Shown: positions 1-6,429, counted from the first letter of the stretch. The stretch: 6,847 nucleotides of DNA from Dehalococcoidia bacterium (GCA_012270625.1 JAAXHZ010000086.1:1-6847); one strand, 5' to 3'. The notes: generated by a model not told the origin, from the sequence alone. Numbers and translations: made by a program.

Positions 1-860
1 GTGTCGCTGCACACGCGGCAGCCCTGTCCGTCGCACAGGAAGCAGTCTATGGACATGTCCACGCCCGGCTCCACGAATGGGAAGTAGTCGCAGCGGAAGC
101 GCACCTTGCGGTCCACTCCGAAGACGCGGCGCGCAAACTCGAAGAGTGTGCCCTTGAGGTCTGTCATGGTTATGCCGCGATCGACCGCGAGGCCCTCGAT
201 CTGGTAGAAGTGCCACTCGTGACTGGGGTCGGTCGCCTCGTACCTGTAGCACTTTCCTGGCACGACGACGCGCACTGGCGGACGAACGCTCTCCATGATC
301 CGCGCCTGCATGGGCGAGGTGTGAGTGCGGAGGAGCATCGGGCGTTCGCCGTTATCGTCTTCGTAGTCGATCCAGAGCGTGTCCCACATGTCGCGGGCTG
401 GGTGACCCTTGGGGATGTTGAGCATCTCAAAGTTGTAGTGGTCCCACTCTATTTCGGGACCCTCGACGACGCTGAATCCCATCGAGGCGAACGCTGCGCA
501 TATCTCGCGCACGATCCTGGTGGTGGGATGGATGCCGCCTCTCGGCACCGGCCAGCCGGGGAGTGTGACGTCTATTGGTTCCTCGGACTGTTCTGACGCG
601 GCGCGCTTCAGCGCGTCCTCGGTAGAAGCCATCGCGTCCTGGAGGGTCTGGCGCAGCGCGTTCGCGGCGGCTCCGGCTGCGGGACGGTCCTCAGGGGGCA
701 GCGATCCTATTCCCCGGAGCAGCTGGGTCAGCTCGCCGCGTCGGCCCAGGAATGAGAGGCGCCACTCGTCGAGCGCTTCGAGGCTGGAGACCGCGCCCAG
801 CTCATCCAGCGCTTTGGATTGCAGCGATTCGATCTGACTGGCGATGCCGTGCTCGTTCAT
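1..860 (-). CDS. pheS: Phenylalanine--tRNA ligase alpha subunit (PheS), C-terminus beyond left edge
   Basis: Catalytic subunit of the cytoplasmic (alphabeta)2 class II synthetase that charges tRNA-Phe with phenylalanine. ATG at 860-858 is preceded by GGAG five bases upstream; 286 codons are visible. Residues 1-90 form the helical, probably coiled-coil tRNA-binding arm. The catalytic core starts near residue 100: the motif 1 region runs about 134-161 (GPEIEWDHYNFEML, then NIPKGHPARDMWDT), followed by the family hallmark LLRTHTSPMQAR at 176-187 and motif 2 at 202-223 (GKCYRYEATDPSHEWHFYQI). Residues 273-284 have the cysteine-rich CFLCDGQGCRVC arrangement seen in many bacterial PheS proteins. 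Motif 3 and the stop lie off the window. Family length is about 340-370 residues, so some 60-80 residues are missing. pheT would be expected next, past the left edge (inference). Confidence 0.97.
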   Translation of the reverse strand, partial: MNEHGIASQIESLQSKALDELGAVSSLEALDEWRLSFLGRRGELTQLLRGIGSLPPEDRPAAGAAANALRQTLQDAMASTEDALKRAASEQSEEPIDVTLPGWPVPRGGIHPTTRIVREICAAFASMGFSVVEGPEIEWDHYNFEMLNIPKGHPARDMWDTLWIDYEDDNGERPMLLRTHTSPMQARIMESVRPPVRVVVPGKCYRYEATDPSHEWHFYQIEGLAVDRGITMTDLKGTLFEFARRVFGVDRKVRFRCDYFPFVEPGVDMSIDCFLCDGQGCRVCSD

Positions 861-896
861 AGGGTCTCCATCTGGGCAGTAGCCGGATGCGTCCAG

Positions 897-926
897 ATTA
901 TAGGTTTGGGCTGAAATTGGGGTCAA
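897..926 (-). promoter_or_regulatory. Sigma-70-type promoter for pheS
   Basis: On the minus strand TTGACC (926-921) is followed, after an 18-base spacer, by a perfect TATAAT (902-897). Transcription would begin near 890, giving a leader of about 30 bases before the pheS ATG at 860. That is too short for a T-box or leader-peptide attenuator, so control would have to act at initiation. The AT-rich hairpin at 937-960 lies just upstream of the -35 box. Confidence 0.75.
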
Positions 927-936
927 GGAAGGGAGA

Positions 937-960
937 GAAAATTGCACTTATGCAATTTTC
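937..960. repeat. Perfect 10-bp inverted repeat with CTTA loop
   Basis: GAAAATTGCA (937-946) and TGCAATTTTC (951-960) are exact reverse complements around a four-base loop. The element lies between the pheS promoter and the first 31-base purine repeat, which begins two bases further on. It could be a regulator-binding palindrome or AT-rich upstream element for pheS (about -46 to -70), or the end of a mobile repeat unit. It does not follow any gene, so a terminator role is unlikely. The repeat is seen directly; its function is inference. Confidence 0.6.
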
Positions 961-961
961 G

Positions 962-992
962 AGGAGTGAGTGGAGAGGAGTGAGGAGTGAGA
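962..992. repeat. 31-base purine-rich repeat, copy 1
   Basis: A stretch with no C on the plus strand, built from three GAGTGAG heptads (964-970, 978-984, 985-991). It matches 2856-2886 at 30 of 31 bases in the same orientation, differing only at 988 (T here, C at 2882). It lies in the gap upstream of the ggt-like gene; the other copy lies at that gene's end. Confidence 0.85.
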
Positions 993-1060
993 GTCTCCCC
1001 CGCCCATCCCAATGATGACGCATCGGGGACTTATGAAATTTTCTCAAGGAAAGGAACGTC

Positions 1061-1162
1061 GTGTTGCCCGTCTGCGATGGTGGTAGTACCATCGGAGTAG
1101 CTGCGATGGGGCGACATTTGGATGGCAACCCATCTTTCAACACAATTCGTAAGGAAGAAAAA
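1061..1162 (+). other. Structured leader upstream of the ggt-like gene
   Basis: This segment holds three GATGG blocks (1076-1080, 1105-1109, 1121-1125) and two CCATC blocks (1089-1093, 1130-1134). CGATGGT 1075-1081 pairs with ACCATCG 1088-1094 (7 bp). GATGG 1121-1125 pairs with CCATC 1130-1134 around a CAAC loop, and GATGGG 1105-1110 can pair with the competing CCCATC 1129-1134. Several exclusive folds are therefore possible. I recognise no known riboswitch class. The segment is also open in the ggt frame from a GTG at 1061, which has its own AAGGA five bases upstream, so it could instead be a 34-codon N-terminal extension. I prefer the non-coding reading. Confidence 0.4.
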
Positions 1163-2857
1163 ATGTCCTGGAAGAAGAACGCAGGCAGCCCGTTCGAGAC
1201 GTACAAGCACGACGCGGTCGCGACCAACGGGATGGTGTCCACCAACCACCCGCTCGGTTCGGCGGCCGGCCTGGAGATGCTCGCGATGGGCGGGAACGCG
1301 ATGGATGCCGCTGTGGCGTCCGCGTTCGCGCTGAGTGTCGTCGAGCCGATGATGATCGGCATATTCGGAGCTGGGTTCATCAATTTCTACAACGCCGCTG
1401 ACGACGAGTTCGTCAATATCGACAACTACTCGGTCGCGCCCCATGCGGCGACGCCGGACATGTACGAGACAATCTCTGACACTTGGCCCGACTACATGGA
1501 GACCGCTAACCGCGCCAACCTGGTCGGCTACAAGGCTGTCGGGGCGCCAGGAGCGCTGAAGGGCTGGTGCTACGCTCAGGAGCGGTACGGGAGGCTTGGA
1601 TTGGACACCGTAATCCAGCCCGCTATTCGGTACGCCCAGCGCGGATTCCCGGCCAGCCAGTACCTGGTGGACATCATTCACCAGAGCAGCGGAGACCTGG
1701 CGATGTTCCCAGCGAGCGCGGAGGTCTTTCTTGCCGGTGGGACGCCGCCGTCTGTGGGCGACACCATCTTCAGGGCTGACTACGCCTGCACGCTGGAACA
1801 GGTCGCCCGACACGGGCCGGACGTGCTGTACGGGGGCAGCATTGGTCAAATGGTGATAGACGACATGGCCGCCAACGGCGGGATCATCACTTCCGACGAC
1901 CTGAGCGACTACCGGATACACCTGCGCGAGCCGGTCAGGGGCACCTACAGGGGATATGAGATAGTCTCGATGGCCCCAACCAGCTCGGGCGGCACGGCGA
2001 TCGTCGAGATGCTGAACATACTCGAAGGCTTCGACATGGCAGGCGCGGGGTTCGGAACGTCGGAGGGCGTGCATCTGCTGGCCGAATCTATGAAGATCGC
2101 GTTCGCGGACCGGTTCGAGTACCTGGGTGATCCGGGCTTCGTGGAGGTTCCGGTGGCGGCGCTGACGAGCAAGGAATACGCAGCTTCGAGACGCGGTGAG
2201 ATCGATCCAGGCTCGGCACAGTCTTATACCTACGGCAGCCCCTCGGCTTACGTGGGAGAGGGGGCGGACACGACTCACCTGACGGTGGCCGACGCCGACG
2301 GCAACGTCGTATCGACCACACAGACCATACACGCGGCGTTCGGCTCCAAGGTGACGACGCCGGGCACCGGGATGCTGCTGAACAACACAATGAACATATT
2401 CGACCCCCATCCGGGCAACGCGAACTCGATCGCTCCCGGCAAGCGCATGGTCAGCAGCATGGCTCCGACCATAGTGATGAAGGACGGCAAGCCTTTCATG
2501 GCGCTGGGCACGCCAGGCGCGACACGAATATTCCCGTCGGTGCTTCAGGCCATCATCAACGTCATAGACCACGGCATGACCCTACAGGAGGCAGTCGAGG
2601 CTCCGCGCGTGTGGACACAGGGGCAGGCGCTGGAGGTCGAGGGCGGCATCGCTCCGAATGTCCGGGAGAAGCTCACCGAGCTCGGCCATGAAGTCCAGGA
2701 GGTCGCGAAGGTCGCCGGAGGGATGAATGGCGTGATGATGGACCACCGGCGCGGGGTTATTCACGGCGCGGCCTGCTGGCGCGCCGACGGCACACCGGCG
2801 GGATTCAGCGGAGGTTCGGCCAAGCCCGCGTCTGGGGACGCGCTGTACAGATTCTAG
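1163..2857 (+). CDS. Gamma-glutamyltransferase-family Ntn-hydrolase, atypical substrate pocket
   Basis: A 564-residue precursor expected to cleave itself before Thr370 into a large (1-369) and a small (370-564) subunit. Start ATG 1163 has AAGGAAG (1151-1157) five bases upstream. Family signatures are LGSAAGLEMLAMGGNAMDAA at 31-50, APTSSGGTAI at 271-280, the nucleophile region GADTTHLTVADADGN at 367-381, and RMVSSMAPTIV at 428-438, whose Ser431/Ser432 correspond to the oxyanion serines. Against E. coli GGT (recalled alignment), Arg114 is Pro98, Asn411 is His390, Gln430 is Thr409, Asp433 is Ile412 and Gly484 is Ala453. The pocket that binds the glutamate carboxylate and amino group is thus absent. 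The lid loop is also about ten residues short. There is no signal peptide, unlike periplasmic E. coli GGT. It is likely an amidase or acylase on another substrate. The TAG stop lies partly in a repeat. Confidence 0.9.
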   Translation: MSWKKNAGSPFETYKHDAVATNGMVSTNHPLGSAAGLEMLAMGGNAMDAAVASAFALSVVEPMMIGIFGAGFINFYNAADDEFVNIDNYSVAPHAATPDMYETISDTWPDYMETANRANLVGYKAVGAPGALKGWCYAQERYGRLGLDTVIQPAIRYAQRGFPASQYLVDIIHQSSGDLAMFPASAEVFLAGGTPPSVGDTIFRADYACTLEQVARHGPDVLYGGSIGQMVIDDMAANGGIITSDDLSDYRIHLREPVRGTYRGYEIVSMAPTSSGGTAIVEMLNILEGFDMAGAGFGTSEGVHLLAESMKIAFADRFEYLGDPGFVEVPVAALTSKEYAASRRGEIDPGSAQSYTYGSPSAYVGEGADTTHLTVADADGNVVSTTQTIHAAFGSKVTTPGTGMLLNNTMNIFDPHPGNANSIAPGKRMVSSMAPTIVMKDGKPFMALGTPGATRIFPSVLQAIINVIDHGMTLQEAVEAPRVWTQGQALEVEGGIAPNVREKLTELGHEVQEVAKVAGGMNGVMMDHRRGVIHGAACWRADGTPAGFSGGSAKPASGDALYRF

Positions 2858-2886
2858 GAGTGAGTGGAGAGGAGTGAGGAGCGAGA
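2856..2886. repeat. 31-base purine-rich repeat, copy 2
   Basis: Same orientation as 962-992 with one mismatch. Its first two bases (AG, 2856-2857) complete the TAG stop of the ggt-like gene, so the copy abuts the coding end exactly. The two copies bracket the whole ggt-like gene and its leader, about 1.9 kb. Confidence 0.85.
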
Positions 2887-2977
2887 ACCGTTCCAGTCGC
2901 CCGCTTGAGTACATGCCGAACCCTTTGACGTTTTTGCAACAGGCGAGTGGTGGAGCTGAGCCAGTAAGGCGAGCAGA

Positions 2978-3580
2978 TTGACCGTAAGGCTCATTCTGAA
3001 CATAGTGCTGGGCGTGGCGATCGTGGCGTGTGTCGCAGGGGCGGGAGCGCTTGTCCTGCAGGACTCGCGATCGCGCGGTGGAGTCGAGGTTGTTCTGACG
3101 TCGCCGACTCCCGTGTTGGCCGAGTCCCAGCCTGTTGCTCGGATCATGGTGTACGTGTCGGGCGAGGTGATCCGCCCGGGCGTATATGAGCTGGGTGCGG
3201 AGCATCGCGTCGCCGACGCGCTAAGCGCGGCGGGAGGGCCGACCGCAGACGCGGACCTCGACAGCATCAATCTCGCCATGAGGCTGAGCGACGAGGACCA
3301 GATCCACGTGCCGTCTGTCGGAACAGGCGGGTCGAGTGGCGCCGGGGGGATACGGTCCGCGGGTTCATCCGCCTCGGCCTCTTCGGGTAAGCTGAACATA
3401 AACACGGCCACTGTCGATGAACTGGAGTCGCTGCCCGGCATCGGCGGCGCCAAGGCCGCCGCTATCGTCGAGTACCGCGGGACGCATGGGCCGTTCCAGC
3501 GTGTCGATGACCTCGTGGAGGTCAGTGGCATCGGAGACGGAATTCTGGGTTCTATCAGGCACCTCATCGAGGCGCGTTGA
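2978..3580 (+). CDS. comEA: ComEA-type competence DNA-binding protein
   Basis: A 200-residue membrane-anchored protein that binds incoming double-stranded DNA at the cell surface and passes it to the ComEC channel in natural transformation (family knowledge). Residues 4-27 form a single hydrophobic anchor. Residues about 52-112 are an SLBB domain ([18 protein letters not shown], then [11 protein letters not shown] and DQIHVP). Residues 113-137 are a Gly/Ser-rich linker. Residues 138-198 are the tandem helix-hairpin-helix DNA-binding domain ([20 protein letters not shown], then [16 protein letters not shown]). TTG at 2978 is chosen because AAGG lies eight bases upstream and because the next usable ATG, near 3146, would remove the anchor. 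No comEC is in the window; the next gene is a channel 41 bases downstream, probably in the same transcript. Confidence 0.93.
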   Translation: MTVRLILNIVLGVAIVACVAGAGALVLQDSRSRGGVEVVLTSPTPVLAESQPVARIMVYVSGEVIRPGVYELGAEHRVADALSAAGGPTADADLDSINLAMRLSDEDQIHVPSVGTGGSSGAGGIRSAGSSASASSGKLNINTATVDELESLPGIGGAKAAAIVEYRGTHGPFQRVDDLVEVSGIGDGILGSIRHLIEAR

Positions 3581-3621
3581 CCAGGGCCTAGTCCGACGAC
3601 ATACGCTTCCAGGAGGCTTGA

Positions 3622-4749
3622 ATGCTGCCGGAATTGGAGAGTAATTCGGTACTTCTAGCGCTGCTGTACGCGCTTGGAGTGGTGGTTGTCCTGTGCGTAC
3701 TGGGGGGCGTCGTCCATCTGATACTGTCGGTGATCGAGCGACACCTGCGCGCGGCTGACGAGAATTCGCTGACTGCCCGCATCGTCGCCACGTTCAAGGG
3801 ACCTGTGGCGCTCTTCCTGGCCATAGTTGGGCTGCTGCTGGCTTACGAGGTGCTCGCCGAGTCCGGTCTGCGTGCATTCAGCCTGCTAAGTGACTACCAA
3901 GAGTGGGCCGTCAGGATATGGCTGGTCGTCGTCGCGCTGGAAGTCAGCTATCTAGCGTCGCACCTGCTCCAGGCGATGATGCTCTGGTACCTGAACAACA
4001 TCGCTGACAGGACCGCGACCGATCTGGATGAGAAGCTGCTGCCGCAGGTGAGGCGGATCACTCCGATCGTCATCTATGCGATCGGCGGGCTGATGGCGCT
4101 GGACTTCCTGGGCATCTCGATAACGCCCCTGGTCGCCGGTCTGGGTATCGGCGGTCTGGCGGTCGCGCTGGCCATACAGCCGACGTTGAGCAGCTTCCTC
4201 TCGGGGACATACCTCATAACCGAAGGGGAGCTGAACGAGGGTGATTTCATCGAGCTTGACAACGGCCCGTCCGGGTTTGTGATCGACGTGGGTTGGCGCA
4301 GCACGAAGATCAGGGACAGGTTCAACAACCTGATTATGATCCCAAACTCGAAGATGATCGAGAGCGTCATGACCAACTACTACAGCCAGTCCAAGGTGAT
4401 GACGGTGCTCGTCTCATGCGGGATCAGCTACGATTCCGACCTAAGGCACGTCGAGAGGGTCGCGCTCGAGGTGGCCGGCGGAGTCAGAGACGACATAGAG
4501 GAAGCCCAGGACGACTACGAGCCGCTGATCTACTTCACGGCGTTCGGGGATTCCAACATAGACTTCGTTCTGCTGCTTCAGGCGGGGGATCGCGCGGGAT
4601 CGTTCGTGGTCAGGCACGAGCTCATCAAGAGGCTGCACGAGAGGTTCAACCAAGAAGGCATCGAGATCAACTACCCGGTGCGGAAGCTGGTTACGCCTCG
4701 CGAAAACAGAGCCCTGACCCTTGCCGAATTGTCCGATGAGGATAGATAG
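3622..4749 (+). CDS. MscS-family small-conductance mechanosensitive ion channel
   Basis: A 375-residue inner-membrane protein, probably a heptameric channel that opens under membrane tension to release solutes on hypo-osmotic shock (family knowledge). Start ATG 3622 has AGGAGG (3611-3616) five bases upstream. Hydrophobic segments lie near 9-37, 59-80, 97-124 and 146-166, followed by the pore-lining helix at 168-197 (PLVAGLGIGGLAVALAIQ, then PTLSSFLSG). The beta domain follows at 198-255, with GDFIELDN and NLIMIPNSKMIES typical of the family. The alpha/beta cytoplasmic domain runs about 256-355, ending INYPVRKL. Two extra N-terminal membrane segments make it longer than E. coli MscS (286 residues). 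The charged tail at 356-375 is unremarkable. It lies 41 bases after comEA, likely in the same transcript, and ends nine bases from the convergent toxin gene. Confidence 0.93.
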   Translation: MLPELESNSVLLALLYALGVVVVLCVLGGVVHLILSVIERHLRAADENSLTARIVATFKGPVALFLAIVGLLLAYEVLAESGLRAFSLLSDYQEWAVRIWLVVVALEVSYLASHLLQAMMLWYLNNIADRTATDLDEKLLPQVRRITPIVIYAIGGLMALDFLGISITPLVAGLGIGGLAVALAIQPTLSSFLSGTYLITEGELNEGDFIELDNGPSGFVIDVGWRSTKIRDRFNNLIMIPNSKMIESVMTNYYSQSKVMTVLVSCGISYDSDLRHVERVALEVAGGVRDDIEEAQDDYEPLIYFTAFGDSNIDFVLLLQAGDRAGSFVVRHELIKRLHERFNQEGIEINYPVRKLVTPRENRALTLAELSDEDR

Positions 4750-4758
4750 CGCGGTCCC

Positions 4759-5190
4759 TTACTCAATCACAGAAAGATGACGATCGTACGCTCCGATTAC
4801 TACACTCAGTGAAATGCGCCGGTCGAACGTAACGAAGCGTCCTTGGTTTACAACGGCAAGACCCAGAAGATATGCGTCAGTAATCTGCGCAGGACCGGTA
4901 ATATGGCGCCAGATTATAGTGCGGGGATCTAAGATACTTATCGAGTCGGGCCAGAACTGGTGGTAATCGGTCCCAGTCGCTTCCCGGAGCCGATCAGCTA
5001 CGCGAGCCGATGGCAGTCTGTTTGGGTACCCACGCCCTGCCATGATCCTCACACATCCGTTCTCTGTGATTGGACAAGTTGCCCATCCGAGATGGATGTT
5101 ATCCCTAAGCCAGCGCCACGCGACATCGTGGTGCACATGATCGCTGTCTAGTAGAGCGATCAGCACACTCACGTCCAACAGTCCGCGCAC
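4759..5190 (-). CDS. PIN-domain ribonuclease toxin (VapC type)
   Basis: A 143-residue PIN-domain protein; VapC toxins of this kind are Mg2+-dependent RNases that cut tRNA or rRNA and arrest growth (family knowledge). The acidic site residues are all visible: Asp6 in LLDVSVLIALLD, Glu43 in ITENG, Asp105 in AQITDAYLLGLA and Asp123 in TFDRR. Length is normal. GTG at 5190-5188 is the start; its G is also the last base of the upstream antitoxin's TAG stop, which points to translational coupling. By eye this locus is less GC-rich than its neighbours, consistent with recent acquisition. It converges on the channel gene with a nine-base gap and no clear terminator. Confidence 0.9.
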   Translation of the reverse strand: MRGLLDVSVLIALLDSDHVHHDVAWRWLRDNIHLGWATCPITENGCVRIMAGRGYPNRLPSARVADRLREATGTDYHQFWPDSISILDPRTIIWRHITGPAQITDAYLLGLAVVNQGRFVTFDRRISLSVVIGAYDRHLSVIE

Positions 5191-5330
5191 TACACACCAG
5201 CTTGGCTGCGTAATCGATCAATCAACTCGTTGGTTACGACGCCGCCACGTTTGGGAAAGGGGCGGAAGCCGAACTCACTAGCTGGCGCTTCTGTTCGATC
5301 GTCTGTGGCATCTTGGTTGTATCCTTCCAT
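5190..5330 (-). CDS. Small VapB-like antitoxin partner of the PIN toxin
   Basis: A 46-residue protein, easily missed because of its size. ATG at 5330-5328 is the first possible start, since an in-frame TAG lies 12 bases upstream. The TAG stop (5192-5190) overlaps the toxin's GTG by one base. The N-terminal 18 residues are acidic and probably disordered. The C-terminal part (FGFRPFPKRGGVVTNELIDR at 20-39) resembles, from memory, the C-terminal toxin-binding segment of antitoxins found before PIN toxins. Position and overlap are the strongest evidence. No helix-turn-helix, ribbon-helix-helix or AbrB domain is apparent, so DNA binding, if any, may depend on the complex. No good Shine-Dalgarno sequence precedes the ATG. 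Confidence 0.75.
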   Translation of the reverse strand: MEGYNQDATDDRTEAPASEFGFRPFPKRGGVVTNELIDRLRSQAGV

Positions 5331-5355
5331 GAGGAAACTCTACTAGGAGTGTTCA

Positions 5356-5384
5356 TATATAGCACCTACTGCCGGTAGTGGGGA
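5356..5384 (-). promoter_or_regulatory. Probable extended -10 promoter and operator-like palindrome for the toxin-antitoxin pair
   Basis: On the minus strand TGC-TATATA (5364-5356) is a good extended -10 element; the -35 region near 5379-5385 is poor. Transcription would start near 5349, about 19 bases before the antitoxin ATG. A near-palindrome on the plus strand, CAC-c-TAC (5363-5369) and GTA-GTG (5375-5380) around TGCCG, covers the spacer and the TG of the -10. That is where an autorepressor would be expected to bind. Sequence elements are seen; the role is inference. Confidence 0.45.
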
Positions 5385-5464
5385 AACCGCCGAGTACTGA
5401 TTTGAACTTACAGTAGCCGGAAGACGGAGGTCAACAGATTAATGAGAAGACGTCGGAATCTATC

Positions 5465-6319
5465 CTAAACCGATGCTAGCCACTGTCGGATGGTCTCGAA
5501 TAGCTGGAGGTCACGGTCCACGTATCCGTGGTTTGCGCCGTCTATCACCTCGACTGTGACGCGGGGATAGTCCGCGCGTCTGAGACTGCGCATCGCCGCT
5601 CCGCAGACAGGGAGACGCTGAGGGCCATCGCCGCACTCCTCGGAGCCGAATACGAACAGGGCCGGGCAGTCCAGCTCGGCTGCTCTCTCGGTGACGCTGT
5701 AGCGATTGTCGGGGTTGAAGCAGTCTATGAACGCGCGGGCCGTCCACGACGAACCCCACGGAATGCCGGGACGGATATAGGCGTCAGGCGATCCAGACTC
5801 GACCTGCTCGACACACCATGAGTAGGCGTCTGTGAACTCGTCTGCGTGGAGGTCGATCAGACCCTCGTGGTTGTACTCGCCCGGCGACACTGGTATGACA
5901 CCTACGACCCCGGGGTATCGCTCCCTGGACTGAGCGTACGTGGCCCTGACCGCGCCGCCGCTGTGACTGCCGATGATTGTCGAGTCGTGTCCGCGCTCCC
6001 GCAGCAATTCGAGCCATGCAGCGTAGTCCAGCCTGGAGTCGTCCACCGACTCGTGCGCGTATCCGGCCAGCGGCCCTCCCGGCGCGCCGTTGGATACGAT
6101 GTCGTGTCCGCGACGGTTGGCCGCCAGGAACGCGATGCCTTCTGCCGCCAGCCGCGCTCCGAGCTCCAGGTAGAGCGCGCGGTAGAAGTGTCCTGTGTCG
6201 CCGTGGAAGAAGCACACGGCTTCAACGGACGACGATCGCTGCTGTACGGTCGGCGCGAAGTACGCGCCTCCCAGGAGCACGCCGTCCGAGGTGGTCACTT
6301 CTACAAGGTCCGCGAGCAT
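5465..6319 (-). CDS. Alpha/beta-fold hydrolase, substrate unknown
   Basis: A 284-residue serine hydrolase of the alpha/beta fold, probably cytoplasmic because no signal peptide is visible. ATG at 6319-6317 has AAGGA eight bases upstream. The oxyanion region is FFHGDTGH at 37-44. The nucleophile elbow is IIGSHSGGAV at 115-124, with Ser120 as nucleophile; the first position of the usual GxSxG is Ser118, a tolerated small residue. The catalytic histidine is probably His264 in DGANHGY, and the acid may be Glu227, Glu228 or Asp231 in FGSEECGD at 224-231. Spacing and length are normal for an esterase, peptidase or dienelactone-hydrolase-like enzyme; I cannot assign a substrate. It follows the short-chain dehydrogenase gene on the same strand after 144 bases, with hairpins between, so co-transcription is uncertain. 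Confidence 0.85.
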   Translation of the reverse strand: MLADLVEVTTSDGVLLGGAYFAPTVQQRSSSVEAVCFFHGDTGHFYRALYLELGARLAAEGIAFLAANRRGHDIVSNGAPGGPLAGYAHESVDDSRLDYAAWLELLRERGHDSTIIGSHSGGAVRATYAQSRERYPGVVGVIPVSPGEYNHEGLIDLHADEFTDAYSWCVEQVESGSPDAYIRPGIPWGSSWTARAFIDCFNPDNRYSVTERAAELDCPALFVFGSEECGDGPQRLPVCGAAMRSLRRADYPRVTVEVIDGANHGYVDRDLQLFETIRQWLASV

Positions 6320-6366
6320 TTCTCTTTTCCTTCACTGTTTCGAGTATCAAGGGGACTTTTGCATAA

Positions 6367-6406
6367 CCCTCTCTCCCTCGATGGAGAGGGCTGGGGTGAG
6401 GGTGAA
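6367..6406. repeat. Intergenic palindromic repeat of the CCCTCTCC/GAGAGGGCTGGGGTGAGGG type
   Basis: CTCTCC (6371-6376) pairs with GGAGAG (6383-6388) around CTCGAT, followed by GGCTGGGGTGAGGGTGA. On the minus strand it reads TCACCCTCACCCCAGCC then CTCTCC. I recall this as a dispersed, REP-like intergenic sequence present in many unrelated bacterial genomes; only one copy is seen here. It lies in the 144-base gap between the dehydrogenase and the hydrolase genes. Confidence 0.6.
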
Positions 6407-6429
6407 AGGTCTCTGTCAAGAGCCACACT

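Noticed and set aside
210..837. Plus-strand open frames at 210-596 and 520-837.
   Set aside because: They lie opposite pheS, whose minus-strand frame has clear synthetase motifs, and their products show no domain.
898..1383. Minus-strand frames here and at 2582-3205 sharing the peptide LSLLTPLHSLLE.
   Set aside because: The shared peptide is only the 31-base repeat translated on the reverse strand. The rest of the frames has no similarity and lies opposite real genes.
1031..2572. Long 513-codon open frame on the minus strand opposite the ggt-like gene.
   Set aside because: Its product is Arg/His/Val-rich with no recognisable motif. It is explained by the high third-position GC of the plus-strand gene, which has strong family signatures.
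2948..2960. Thirteen bases whose reverse complement (CTCAGCTCCACCA) resembles a tRNA-Ala 3' end, a possible attachment-site remnant.
   Set aside because: No T-loop or any other tRNA part is adjacent, no integrase is present, and no second copy is seen. A 13-base match picked after the fact is weak evidence.
4750..4758. Possible bidirectional terminator between the converging channel and toxin genes.
   Set aside because: The gap is only nine bases and no stem with a T-run is visible in it or in the flanking coding ends.
6408..6420. TTGACA on the minus strand (6419-6414) as a possible -35 box for the hydrolase.
   Set aside because: No acceptable -10 sequence lies 16-18 bases downstream; that position falls in the C-rich palindromic repeat.
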